A DNA stretch of 5,924 nucleotides from Chlamydiota bacterium (GTDB lineage Bacteria; Chlamydiota; Chlamydiia; Chlamydiales; Rhabdochlamydiaceae). This document shows positions 1 to 5,600 of the stretch, piece after piece (position 1 is the stretch's first letter; the number at the start of each line of letters is the position of its first letter). The DNA is taken from assembly GCA_016866585.1 (NCBI GenBank), contig VGMB01000109.1, forward strand, positions 1 to 5,924, read 5' to 3'. The notes beneath the pieces were generated by a model. It made no database searches. It had not been told where the DNA came from and saw only the letters and a list, made by a program, of their open reading frames with translations. The position numbers and the translations under genes are program-made.

Positions 1-459
1 TTCATCAACACCATCTGTCTCAAAAAAATTTTTCATGTCTTTGGTATCAAAAATACCATGCAGATTTGCCTCACATGAACTGGGCATTTTTTCCCATCCG
101 TATTTTTTGTGTCTCCAAAACTTTGTGCCAGATTCTTTTATTTCATTTTTTACTGGAGTTAAGTATACAACTCCTGCCCAACTTAGACCTGGATTTGGGT
201 CATAATGAATATGCTGAGAACCAGATTCTCCATCCTTTGTAATTCTAAAATGTCCAGATTTATTTTGATCTCGTATCGTAATTTCTTCATTTACAATATG
301 AGATATTTCTACAATTGTTTCTAATTTTGGATACGCATCAACACTATCTTGTCCTGGCCAATTTTTACTTTGCCTGGTTTGATATTCAATAGAAAGTGCA
401 AAGTCCCTCACGGAATCTGGATTTTTATAAAAATCATCAACTACAATGATATTTTTCAT
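1..459 (-). CDS. DUF6445-like protein, putative 2OG-Fe(II) oxygenase fold (3' end cut by window edge)
   Basis: The reading frame is open for 153 codons from the ATG at 459 to the left edge, so the C-terminus is missing. The N-terminus (MKNIIVVDDFYKNPDSVRDF) has the 'VDDF..dP..vR..A' opening typical of DUF6445-type proteins and related phage oxygenase-like proteins. Residues 83-87 read HIHYD, an HxD pair (H85, D87) of the kind that binds iron in double-stranded beta-helix dioxygenases. It is followed by WAGVVYLTP (94-102) and a 'GTKFWRH' segment, matching the usual 'aGvvYL....GT.F' core strands. The distal iron histidine and 2-oxoglutarate-binding arginine would lie beyond the edge, so activity cannot be judged. 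The start is supported by GGAG nine bases upstream and by an ATGA overlap with the stop of the preceding glycosyltransferase gene, implying coupled translation. The family is unlike the P4H-type oxygenase at 4989-5579, so this is not a simple duplicate. The family name is from memory; the substrate is unknown. Confidence 0.75.
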   Translation of the reverse strand, partial: MKNIIVVDDFYKNPDSVRDFALSIEYQTRQSKNWPGQDSVDAYPKLETIVEISHIVNEEITIRDQNKSGHFRITKDGESGSQHIHYDPNPGLSWAGVVYLTPVKNEIKESGTKFWRHKKYGWEKMPSSCEANLHGIFDTKDMKNFFETDGVDE

Positions 460-1091
460 AATAGTTTACTCCATTTATCTACGGTCTTTCTAGCAAGATC
501 CAATGCATATTCCCTATCACCAGTTCCAGTGTGTACCACATATTTACGCATCCATGGTTTCCAAGTAATACCACAATATTTTAATCCATATTTTGCCATA
601 TTATGAGAAAGACAGTATTCGTCAATGTCTCCTTCTCTTACAAAAGTAATTTCTTTCCCTTCTTCTGGAGTAATTTTTAGTGGTTTCCAAACATCATGCG
701 TCAAATCAGTAGACACAACAAAATTGGATGCAATACCTACATCTCTTTGATCTCGAATAAAATAATTATTTAATTTAAACTTTGCGCTTGCATTGTAATT
801 ATCATTAAATGCAATAAAATTTCTAGGAACAAATGTCATAACATCATTAAATTCTGGATGAATTAAAACATCAGCATCCAGAAGAATGTTTAAATTTGCA
901 CCTTTGCCATCTTCCCATACTTGCATCTTTTCATAATTGATATGCCAGTCTGGAAATTTTCTCTCAGTAATTAGATTGATTTCATATCCAAATTTTTTTG
1001 CATATGCTTCAACAGTAGGATATGTTAACTCAAATAATTCGGGAAAAAAATTATTAATATTAACGATGTGAATTCTTTTAATCATGTTCAT
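456..1091 (-). CDS. GT-A-type glycosyltransferase-like protein with DAD motif
   Basis: A protein of 211 residues. It opens with a Rossmann-like strand (IKRIHIVNINN) and has NILLDADVLIHP in the first third, with D72-A-D74 as the DxD motif that binds metal and sugar nucleotide in GT-A enzymes. Later come 'IASNFVVST' (about 120-128), an acidic 'GDIDEYCLS' (about 154-162) in the usual position of the catalytic acidic helix, and a C-terminal 'VVHTGTGD' whose histidine could be the third metal ligand, as in GT8-like enzymes. The exact family cannot be named. No signal peptide or membrane segment is seen, so it is probably cytoplasmic. I chose ATG 1091 because GGAG lies six bases upstream (1098-1101). 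The longer reading would begin at a TTG (1103) inside that ribosome-binding region. It lies 15 bases after the GT25-type gene, and its TGA overlaps the next gene's ATG. Donor and acceptor are unknown. Confidence 0.8.
   Translation of the reverse strand: MNMIKRIHIVNINNFFPELFELTYPTVEAYAKKFGYEINLITERKFPDWHINYEKMQVWEDGKGANLNILLDADVLIHPEFNDVMTFVPRNFIAFNDNYNASAKFKLNNYFIRDQRDVGIASNFVVSTDLTHDVWKPLKITPEEGKEITFVREGDIDEYCLSHNMAKYGLKYCGITWKPWMRKYVVHTGTGDREYALDLARKTVDKWSKLL
469..472 (-). promoter_or_regulatory. Shine-Dalgarno GGAG for the DUF6445-like gene
   Basis: GGAG lies nine bases upstream of the ATG at 459, within the last codons of the preceding glycosyltransferase gene. It supports the 459 start and independent ribosome loading in addition to coupling through the ATGA overlap. 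Confidence 0.6.
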
Positions 1092-1097
1092 AATATG

Positions 1098-1101
1098 CTC
1101 C
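1098..1101 (-). promoter_or_regulatory. Shine-Dalgarno GGAG that decides the 1091 start
   Basis: GGAG with a six-base spacer (CATATT) before ATG 1091 is the clearest ribosome-binding site in the window. It overlaps the codons that would follow a TTG start at 1103, which makes that longer start unlikely. A second ATG at 1085 would have a 12-base spacer and is less favoured. Confidence 0.7.
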
Positions 1102-1106
1102 AAAAA

Positions 1107-1778
1107 TTACAAACCTCTATTGAGGTATTCCCAATCTTTATGAATGGTAGATACCCCGGGGTCATCATATGCATAAAGTCCATATTGTGAAATATTAAAT
1201 ATATCACAATTAATCATAACATCAAGTGTTGTGTGAATTCCTTGTTGAATTGTATATGCGATTAAATTTTTTGCTACTGCTGGATCAATTGAGTATGCAT
1301 GTGCTCTGCATATGAATCTATATTTAGATTTTTCAGCAGATCCGTGTGGTGGAGTTGGAAATATTGGGGCACCATTTTTTTGTTCTTGTGACCCCAAATA
1401 GATAATGCTATTGTATAGTGGATGATAATTTAAAGGTTTCTTTACAATTGAATCATGTTCTAAAATAATAATAGGTCTATCAATTTCAATACATTTTGTC
1501 CATAAAGCAAAATGACTGTATAAACATGCTATTTGTGTTGGTGTTAAAATTGAAGTTTTTAACCTAAGCCAATTAATCCAACTCTGATCTTTAAGTTCAT
1601 CTGGAACAACTATTTCACCACTATTGCCATCAAATCCATAAAATACTTTATATTTTTGTCCAACTTTTTCACACGACTCAGCACAACGCTGTGTCATTTT
1701 TTCTGAGATATTATTGTTTTTTAAACTAATGATATATGCACTTTCTATTTGCATATTATAAGAATTTTCATAATTCAT
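1107..1778 (-). CDS. GT25-family-like glycosyltransferase
   Basis: A protein of 223 residues resembling glycosyltransferase family 25 (the LPS glycosyltransferase / collagen galactosyltransferase superfamily). Visible landmarks in order are: the N-terminal strand AYIISLKN (14-21) followed by a basic/polar helix; 'YKVFYGFDG' (43-51); LTPTQIACLYSHFALW (78-93), matching the GT25 'l..geigC..SH...w' helix; the strand-acid motif IIILEHDSI (103-111) where GT25 usually has E-D-D; RAHAYSIDPAVAKNLI (158-173), matching the 'g..aYiis..gAk.Ll' segment; and TTLDVMIN (183-190), with D186 as the late conserved acid. The middle position of the E-D-D motif is histidine (E107-H108-D109), but both outer acids are kept. 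No signal peptide is seen. The start at 1778 has a modest AAGAG nine bases upstream; the later ATG at 1754 has none. It begins 18 bases after the RCC1 gene. GT25 enzymes add sugars to lipooligosaccharide in bacteria and to hydroxylysine in animal collagen; the acceptor here is unknown. Confidence 0.85.
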   Translation of the reverse strand: MNYENSYNMQIESAYIISLKNNNISEKMTQRCAESCEKVGQKYKVFYGFDGNSGEIVVPDELKDQSWINWLRLKTSILTPTQIACLYSHFALWTKCIEIDRPIIILEHDSIVKKPLNYHPLYNSIIYLGSQEQKNGAPIFPTPPHGSAEKSKYRFICRAHAYSIDPAVAKNLIAYTIQQGIHTTLDVMINCDIFNISQYGLYAYDDPGVSTIHKDWEYLNRGL

Positions 1779-1796
1779 AATATTTTTCTCTTACAA

Positions 1797-2981
1797 TTAA
1801 ATTCTACTATATAATTGATCAGTTAGGGGATCAGACGTTAAGTTTCCTAGTAAATTGTTATTTGCTTCTAAAACAAATGCACCGCTAACTCCAGCAGAAA
1901 ATTTCTCAACGGATCCATGTGTTGTAATTTGAATTGGAGCAGATCGCGGAATTCCATCTGGATTTAATTGATAACTTCCATTTGATCCAGCACCCCAAAG
2001 ATTGTCATTATAATCTGTCATGTATGTTACATAGGTATACCCGGTTCTTACGGATTTCCAATTTCCATCAGATCCCAATAAAACAGGAGATGAACGAGGA
2101 TTTGCATTTTCTTTACCAAAATTACCAACAGAATTATATCCCCACATATAAATTTTATTATCGGTTGTTTTCCTCGCATATGAAACATGAATATCTGCAC
2201 CAATGTCAGACCATGACCCCGGAATTTGAACTGGTGATGAACGAGGAACTATATCACCCTGTCCCAATTCTCCATAAAGATTATATCCCCATCCCCATAG
2301 AGTTCCATCGTTTTTTAAACCAAGACTGAAGTAATGTCCAGAAGCAGTATCAGTCCAATTGGTATCTGTTCCCATTTGAACTGGTGATGAGCGATTAACT
2401 ATATCAGTAACTTGACCCAAACCACCATATGCATTATATCCAACTCCCCACATAGTTCCATCGGATTTTAAAAGTTGAAGATTAGAATGACTACTACTTA
2501 CTTTTGAATATGTTCCTGCTGCAAATACTTGAACTGGTGATGAGCGAGGAAATATATTATTTGTTAAAAGTACACCAAATGCATTATATCCCCATCCCCA
2601 TAAAGATCCATCAGATTTATATGCAAATCCATTATGATATTGCCCCCCATTATCATTTATAAATGAATCCCACACTCCTGGAATTTGAGTTGGTGATGAT
2701 CTATAAATTATATCACCTTGTCCAAGTTCGCCATAAGTATTATATCCAGTTGCGAATAAAGAACCATCAGATTTAAGTTGCAAATACCCTTGACTACACC
2801 AAACATCGACAACATTTTGTGATCCAGTCAATGTGTAATTAGTGTAACCCGTAGCATTGTTTAATCCAAATTCACCATTAGTATTTCTACCAATACCATA
2901 TAGGCTATTATCAAGCATACTACCAGATTTTAGATCTCTGTGAAGGAAAGCATCAAGAGGAGATTGTTTAATACTTGACAT
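1797..2981 (-). CDS. RCC1-repeat protein, complete seven-bladed beta-propeller
   Basis: A protein of 394 residues made almost wholly of RCC1-like repeats. Each unit begins with a hydrophobic-aromatic-G-x-G-Y/x-N motif (such as LWGWGYN) and runs through 'G.lGqgd...RSSPVQI' into a variable strand. Motif starts fall near residues 27, 75, 127, 177, 228, 277 and 328, a regular spacing of 48-52 residues. Seven units is the number that closes an RCC1 propeller. The last segment (LEANNNLLG, 371-379) looks like a final strand that completes the ring with the N-terminus. Residues 1-26 and the last 15 lie outside the repeats. There is no signal peptide or membrane helix. In phages such proteins are often found near tail fibre or adhesin genes and are suspected surface or binding proteins; eukaryotic RCC1 nucleotide exchange is not implied. 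ATG 2981 has GAG eight bases upstream and a possible late promoter just before it. Binding partner unknown. Confidence 0.88.
   Translation of the reverse strand: MSSIKQSPLDAFLHRDLKSGSMLDNSLYGIGRNTNGEFGLNNATGYTNYTLTGSQNVVDVWCSQGYLQLKSDGSLFATGYNTYGELGQGDIIYRSSPTQIPGVWDSFINDNGGQYHNGFAYKSDGSLWGWGYNAFGVLLTNNIFPRSSPVQVFAAGTYSKVSSSHSNLQLLKSDGTMWGVGYNAYGGLGQVTDIVNRSSPVQMGTDTNWTDTASGHYFSLGLKNDGTLWGWGYNLYGELGQGDIVPRSSPVQIPGSWSDIGADIHVSYARKTTDNKIYMWGYNSVGNFGKENANPRSSPVLLGSDGNWKSVRTGYTYVTYMTDYNDNLWGAGSNGSYQLNPDGIPRSAPIQITTHGSVEKFSAGVSGAFVLEANNNLLGNLTSDPLTDQLYSRI
1917..2903 (-). repeat. Seven tandem RCC1 blade units within the 1797-2981 gene
   Basis: Units of about 144-156 bases recur in frame. The conserved part is visible in the DNA as well as the protein: the stretch encoding RSSPVQ (tggtgatgaacgagg and close variants on the plus strand, e.g. 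2232-2246 and, with one mismatch, near 2532-2546) and the stretch encoding WGWGYN (ttatatccccatccccata, near 2281 and 2584). The segments between are diverged. Near-identical DNA blocks at fixed spacing could support recombination that adds, loses or swaps blades. Confidence 0.8.
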
Positions 2982-3009
2982 TAATTTTACTCAGAACTCT
3001 TACTTTTGA

Positions 3010-3693
3010 CTATTTATTCATATTCAAAATTTCTTCGCACTTATCATAAAAAATACTATTCCAAACATGAGATCTTGACTCAAATAAATGAAAGAACATT
3101 AATTCTTGATTTTTATTTACAAATGTAGTTCCAATACCAAAACTAGATCTTCCCTTTCCCAAATCCCAACGATATCCATTTCTAGGGTGGCGGATGAAAT
3201 GTTTTGGCATATAAAATTCTATTGGGTTTCCAAGTTCTTCACACTTGTAAGTATATTCTTCTGCAATATCACCACGTCTTGTTGGTGCAAATGAGATCTT
3301 TCCAAGTTTTTCGTACAAGTCTTTTGCAATACAAAACGCAGATGGAGCAACATACATATGTTCATCATTTTGTAAATGCATTGCCCTTTGAGAATCGCCA
3401 ACTAAAATGCCAGATTCGGCAGTCTTAAAAGTATATTCCAAAGAATATGGATTAAATGGAATACAGTCAACTTCAAGAATTAGGATAGTATCATAATTTT
3501 TTTCATAAAAGAGATGCTGAATTCCATAATTCATAGCATCATCTGGATACATTTCTCCATCTGGTTGTTTGTACTGTAATGGGCAAAAATCACAGTTATC
3601 TAAAGTGTTTAATTTATTCACAACTTCATGATGAAGTCTAACCAATTCGGAATCAATCTGATGGTTATAAAATGTAAAAATTGCCCTTTTCAT
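3010..3693 (-). CDS. GT-A-type glycosyltransferase-like protein with ExD motif
   Basis: A protein of 227 residues. It starts with a short Rossmann-type strand (MKRAIFTFYN). TILILEVDCIPF (69-80) gives E74-V-D76, an ExD variant of the GT-A DxD metal-sugar nucleotide motif. It is followed by 'GILVGDSQRAMH' (95-106), 'YVAPSAFCIAKDLYEKLG' (114-131), an acidic RRGDIAEEYTY stretch (139-149) and a late 'MFFHLFESR' (199-207), whose histidine could be the third metal ligand. This order resembles a glycosyltransferase-like family common in marine T4-type phages. It shares no obvious sequence with the other GT-A-like gene (456-1091) beyond the motif. The ATG at 3693 lies 29 bases inside the preceding TPR-GT gene and lacks a visible Shine-Dalgarno, so translation probably depends on coupling. 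The next in-frame ATG (codon 48) would remove the first strand of the fold, so the overlap seems real. Sugar and acceptor are unknown; enzymatic activity is inferred from fold motifs only. Confidence 0.72.
   Translation of the reverse strand: MKRAIFTFYNHQIDSELVRLHHEVVNKLNTLDNCDFCPLQYKQPDGEMYPDDAMNYGIQHLFYEKNYDTILILEVDCIPFNPYSLEYTFKTAESGILVGDSQRAMHLQNDEHMYVAPSAFCIAKDLYEKLGKISFAPTRRGDIAEEYTYKCEELGNPIEFYMPKHFIRHPRNGYRWDLGKGRSSFGIGTTFVNKNQELMFFHLFESRSHVWNSIFYDKCEEILNMNK
3011..3018 (-). promoter_or_regulatory. Possible T4-type late promoter core (AATAAATA)
   Basis: The minus strand reads AATAAATA, one mismatch from the T4 late-promoter core TATAAATA and a full match to the relaxed NATAAATA form described for T4-like cyanophages. 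It sits at the end of the 3010-3693 gene, leaving 29 bases before the ATG of the RCC1 gene at 2981, a suitable distance for a short leader. It is the only ATAAATA I found on the minus strand next to a gene start. In such AT-rich DNA a chance match is plausible, and the motif overlaps codons and the stop of the upstream gene. Confidence 0.4.
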
Positions 3694-5008
3694 CTGTTAA
3701 AAGTTTGTGAAGATTTTGAATTGCACTATCCCAACTATTATACTGCGTTTGTCTCACAATAGCAACGTTATCACCATACCAATTGATTTCATCAGAAGCC
3801 CAAATAACATAAGGAACTAATGGAACAATTACTATGACTTTTTTACCCATAATTGCTGCTAAATGTGCAACAGCAGTGCAAGAAGTAACAATTAAATCTG
3901 CATCTTGGAGAATATCATAAGTATCACTCCACGAATTAATTAGATGTGATAAATCCCAAACATTTGCATTTTTTGGTAAATCACTATCTTCTATCTGAAG
4001 AGAAAATAGTTGACCATATTTTTCAAGAGAAAGTAATTTTTCTACAGGAACTGTCCTGAATTGTTCATGTTCAAATTCCGGATTTCCTTTCCATCGTATG
4101 CAAATTTTCTTTTTACCGTTTGCAATTTTATTCAGTTCTGGAACAGGATTTGATTTTTTCTTCAAATAGTTTAGATTATAAATTCCTTGGCAGGGATCTT
4201 CCAGTTCAAGAATATACGGGGCAGACATAGATGGAACATACTTGTCCCATGCATGAGTCATTACTTCCGTATGTGGATAAACATTTTTATATCCACATTC
4301 TTTCAAAAAATTTACTATTGGTTTACTAGCAAAAAGTAAAATTTCATCACAATATTTTTCAACTATTTGAGTGTATCTGAGAAAAATAAATTGATCTCCA
4401 ATACCACCTTCAAGGTAATAGCAGAGAGTATCTACTTTTTCTTTTCCATCCCATCGATTTTCTTTTGTAATCCCTTGTCGCTCAAGCTCCCATTCATTAC
4501 CCCAAACCCTAAGATTTGCTCCTCGAACAAGATTTTTGAATCCTTCTTTAAATTTGTTTTCTTGTAGATAATGCCATCCACTATTAAAACAGACATGATC
4601 AGTTTGTGGTAGTGTTTTCAAAATTTCAAATGATGATTTGAAATCTCCTTGTGCATTTTTATAAAGAGAAAGATCTATTTTAGTATCATCATTTTGTTCA
4701 GAAAGAGATTCTAAAATTTTTTGAGATTCATTCGCTTTTTTTAGATAATACAAACACTTAGCTTTATTTGACAATAGATTATCATCCTCAACATGGGACA
4801 ATAAAAAATCCAAAGCTCTTAGAGAATCTTGAAATTCTTTTTCATCATGATGTATTCTAGCAAGTAATAAAATTATACTAAAATCATTTTCATATTTTAC
4901 TATTGACTTTGCTAATTCTTTTGCTGCCTTTATTTCTCCATTTTGATACAATTCAAAGGCAAGTTTTTTTACGATTTCTTTTTGATCATTAGATGTTTGG
5001 TCTTTCAT
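3665..5008 (-). CDS. TPR domain fused to a GT-B (GT9/GT41-like) glycosyltransferase domain
   Basis: A protein of 447 residues with two parts. Residues 1 to about 165 are helical repeats of TPR type (for example 'AFELYQNGEIKAAKELAKSI', 'DSLRALDFLLSHVED', 'GWHYLQENKFKEGFKNLVRG'), a protein-binding scaffold. The rest looks like a GT-B glycosyltransferase of the heptosyltransferase/TPR-GT type. EGGIGDQFIFLRY (200-212) is the glycine-rich loop opening the first Rossmann domain. 'ICIRWKGNPEFEHEQFRTV' (302-320) opens the nucleotide-sugar domain. 'DADLIVTSCTAVAHLAAIMGK' (369-389) is the conserved 'dlvit.dTa.aHlaga.G' block, here with Cys (about 376) where Asp is usual. Proteins of this layout transfer sugars to glycans or, in GT41, to protein. 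I chose ATG 5008, preceded by a weak purine tract. The longer frame would need a TTG at 5029. The start overlaps the preceding oxygenase gene by 20 bases, and the end overlaps the next gene by 29. No signal peptide is seen. Confidence 0.82.
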   Translation of the reverse strand: MKDQTSNDQKEIVKKLAFELYQNGEIKAAKELAKSIVKYENDFSIILLLARIHHDEKEFQDSLRALDFLLSHVEDDNLLSNKAKCLYYLKKANESQKILESLSEQNDDTKIDLSLYKNAQGDFKSSFEILKTLPQTDHVCFNSGWHYLQENKFKEGFKNLVRGANLRVWGNEWELERQGITKENRWDGKEKVDTLCYYLEGGIGDQFIFLRYTQIVEKYCDEILLFASKPIVNFLKECGYKNVYPHTEVMTHAWDKYVPSMSAPYILELEDPCQGIYNLNYLKKKSNPVPELNKIANGKKKICIRWKGNPEFEHEQFRTVPVEKLLSLEKYGQLFSLQIEDSDLPKNANVWDLSHLINSWSDTYDILQDADLIVTSCTAVAHLAAIMGKKVIVIVPLVPYVIWASDEINWYGDNVAIVRQTQYNSWDSAIQNLHKLLTDEKGNFYIL

Positions 5009-5579
5009 AAATTCTTTCTTTCGTTTCAATCCAACTTACAAGTGCATGTCTTTCTCCAGATTTTACTGGATGTACCTTATGCGAAAATTCAATATATGAG
5101 GGGAATGCTACCATCATACCAGATTTTGGTTTGATTGTCACTCCTAAATGAGTAAATTCTAGTTCTCCTCCAGTAAATTCATCATTTAAATAAAAAATAA
5201 TACTGACATCCCTAGGATACAATCTTTCCAATTTTCCATTTTTAAAATTCTCACTATCGTTATGCTCTATATAATGACCACCTTCTATATAACAAAGATG
5301 TTGTATTGATTCATGCGACTTGTAATCACAGTTGTATCTTGGTTGTATTATATTTTTAAAACATGATTCAACACCATAATTTATTTTTGAATATACTTCT
5401 GGTGCAATTTGATACCATAAAGTATTTCTAATTGTGGTGTCTTGATCTTGACTATCTTCAGTTTGACCCGAAGTAGCAAGACACGAATCTTGAGTTTTAG
5501 AGGAATCTAATATTTCTTTTCTATGCTGTGGTGGAATAACATTTGATTTTATAATAATCAAATCATACAAATTAAGCAT
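4989..5579 (-). CDS. 2OG-Fe(II) dioxygenase, prolyl-4-hydroxylase-like
   Basis: A protein of 196 residues with the full active-site set of the P4H/PiuC-type 2-oxoglutarate and iron dioxygenases. YIEGGHYIEHND (97-108) supplies the proximal pair H106 and D108. RDVSIIFYLNDEFTGGELEF (123-142) is the classic 'r.ls.i.YLN..f.GGel.F' core. IKPKSGMMVAFPS (149-161) follows, and FSHKVHPVKSGERHALVSW (165-183) supplies the distal histidine (H167 by the H-x-V-x-P-V register) and R177, which would bind 2-oxoglutarate. The catalytic domain therefore looks intact and active. An N-terminal stretch at about 25-49 is rich in Ser, Gln, Asp and Thr and looks like a flexible insert. Family members hydroxylate proline or other residues in proteins or act on small molecules; the substrate is unknown. 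ATG 5579 follows the RCC1 stop by 21 bases with no visible Shine-Dalgarno in the AT-rich gap. The end overlaps the TPR-GT gene. Confidence 0.9.
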   Translation of the reverse strand: MLNLYDLIIIKSNVIPPQHRKEILDSSKTQDSCLATSGQTEDSQDQDTTIRNTLWYQIAPEVYSKINYGVESCFKNIIQPRYNCDYKSHESIQHLCYIEGGHYIEHNDSENFKNGKLERLYPRDVSIIFYLNDEFTGGELEFTHLGVTIKPKSGMMVAFPSYIEFSHKVHPVKSGERHALVSWIETKERIYERPNI

Positions 5580-5600
5580 TTTAATAAAGTTAAATAATTT

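Noticed and set aside
349..606. 85-codon plus-strand open frame
   Set aside because: It spans the junction of two well-supported minus-strand genes and has no domain or Shine-Dalgarno; it is a shadow frame.
1154..1161. ccccgggg, a striking GC palindrome in AT-rich DNA
   Set aside because: It is explained by codons for Asp-Pro-Gly-Val in the GT25-like gene. It has no T-run or stem long enough for a terminator and no repeated copies.
1934..2329. 131-codon open frame on the plus strand, antisense to the RCC1 gene
   Set aside because: It lies wholly opposite a strongly supported repeat gene. Its apparent repeats (HQ..Y, NY.. runs) are mirror images of the RCC1 repeats, and it has no recognisable domain or ribosome-binding site.
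2654..2665. Palindrome catttataaatg, reading TATAAATG on the minus strand, near a late-promoter core
   Set aside because: It sits in the middle of an RCC1 blade-coding region, far from any gene start, and has one mismatch to the core; a chance match in AT-rich coding DNA is likelier.
3219..3401. 60-codon minus-strand frame inside the GT-A-like gene
   Set aside because: It is a different frame of a gene whose own frame carries clear motifs; long open shadows are expected in this composition.
5580..5600. AT-rich 21-base gap before the dioxygenase gene, considered as a promoter or terminator
   Set aside because: No ATAAATA-type core, no -35/-10 pair and no stem-loop; it is too short to call anything beyond a plain intergenic spacer.
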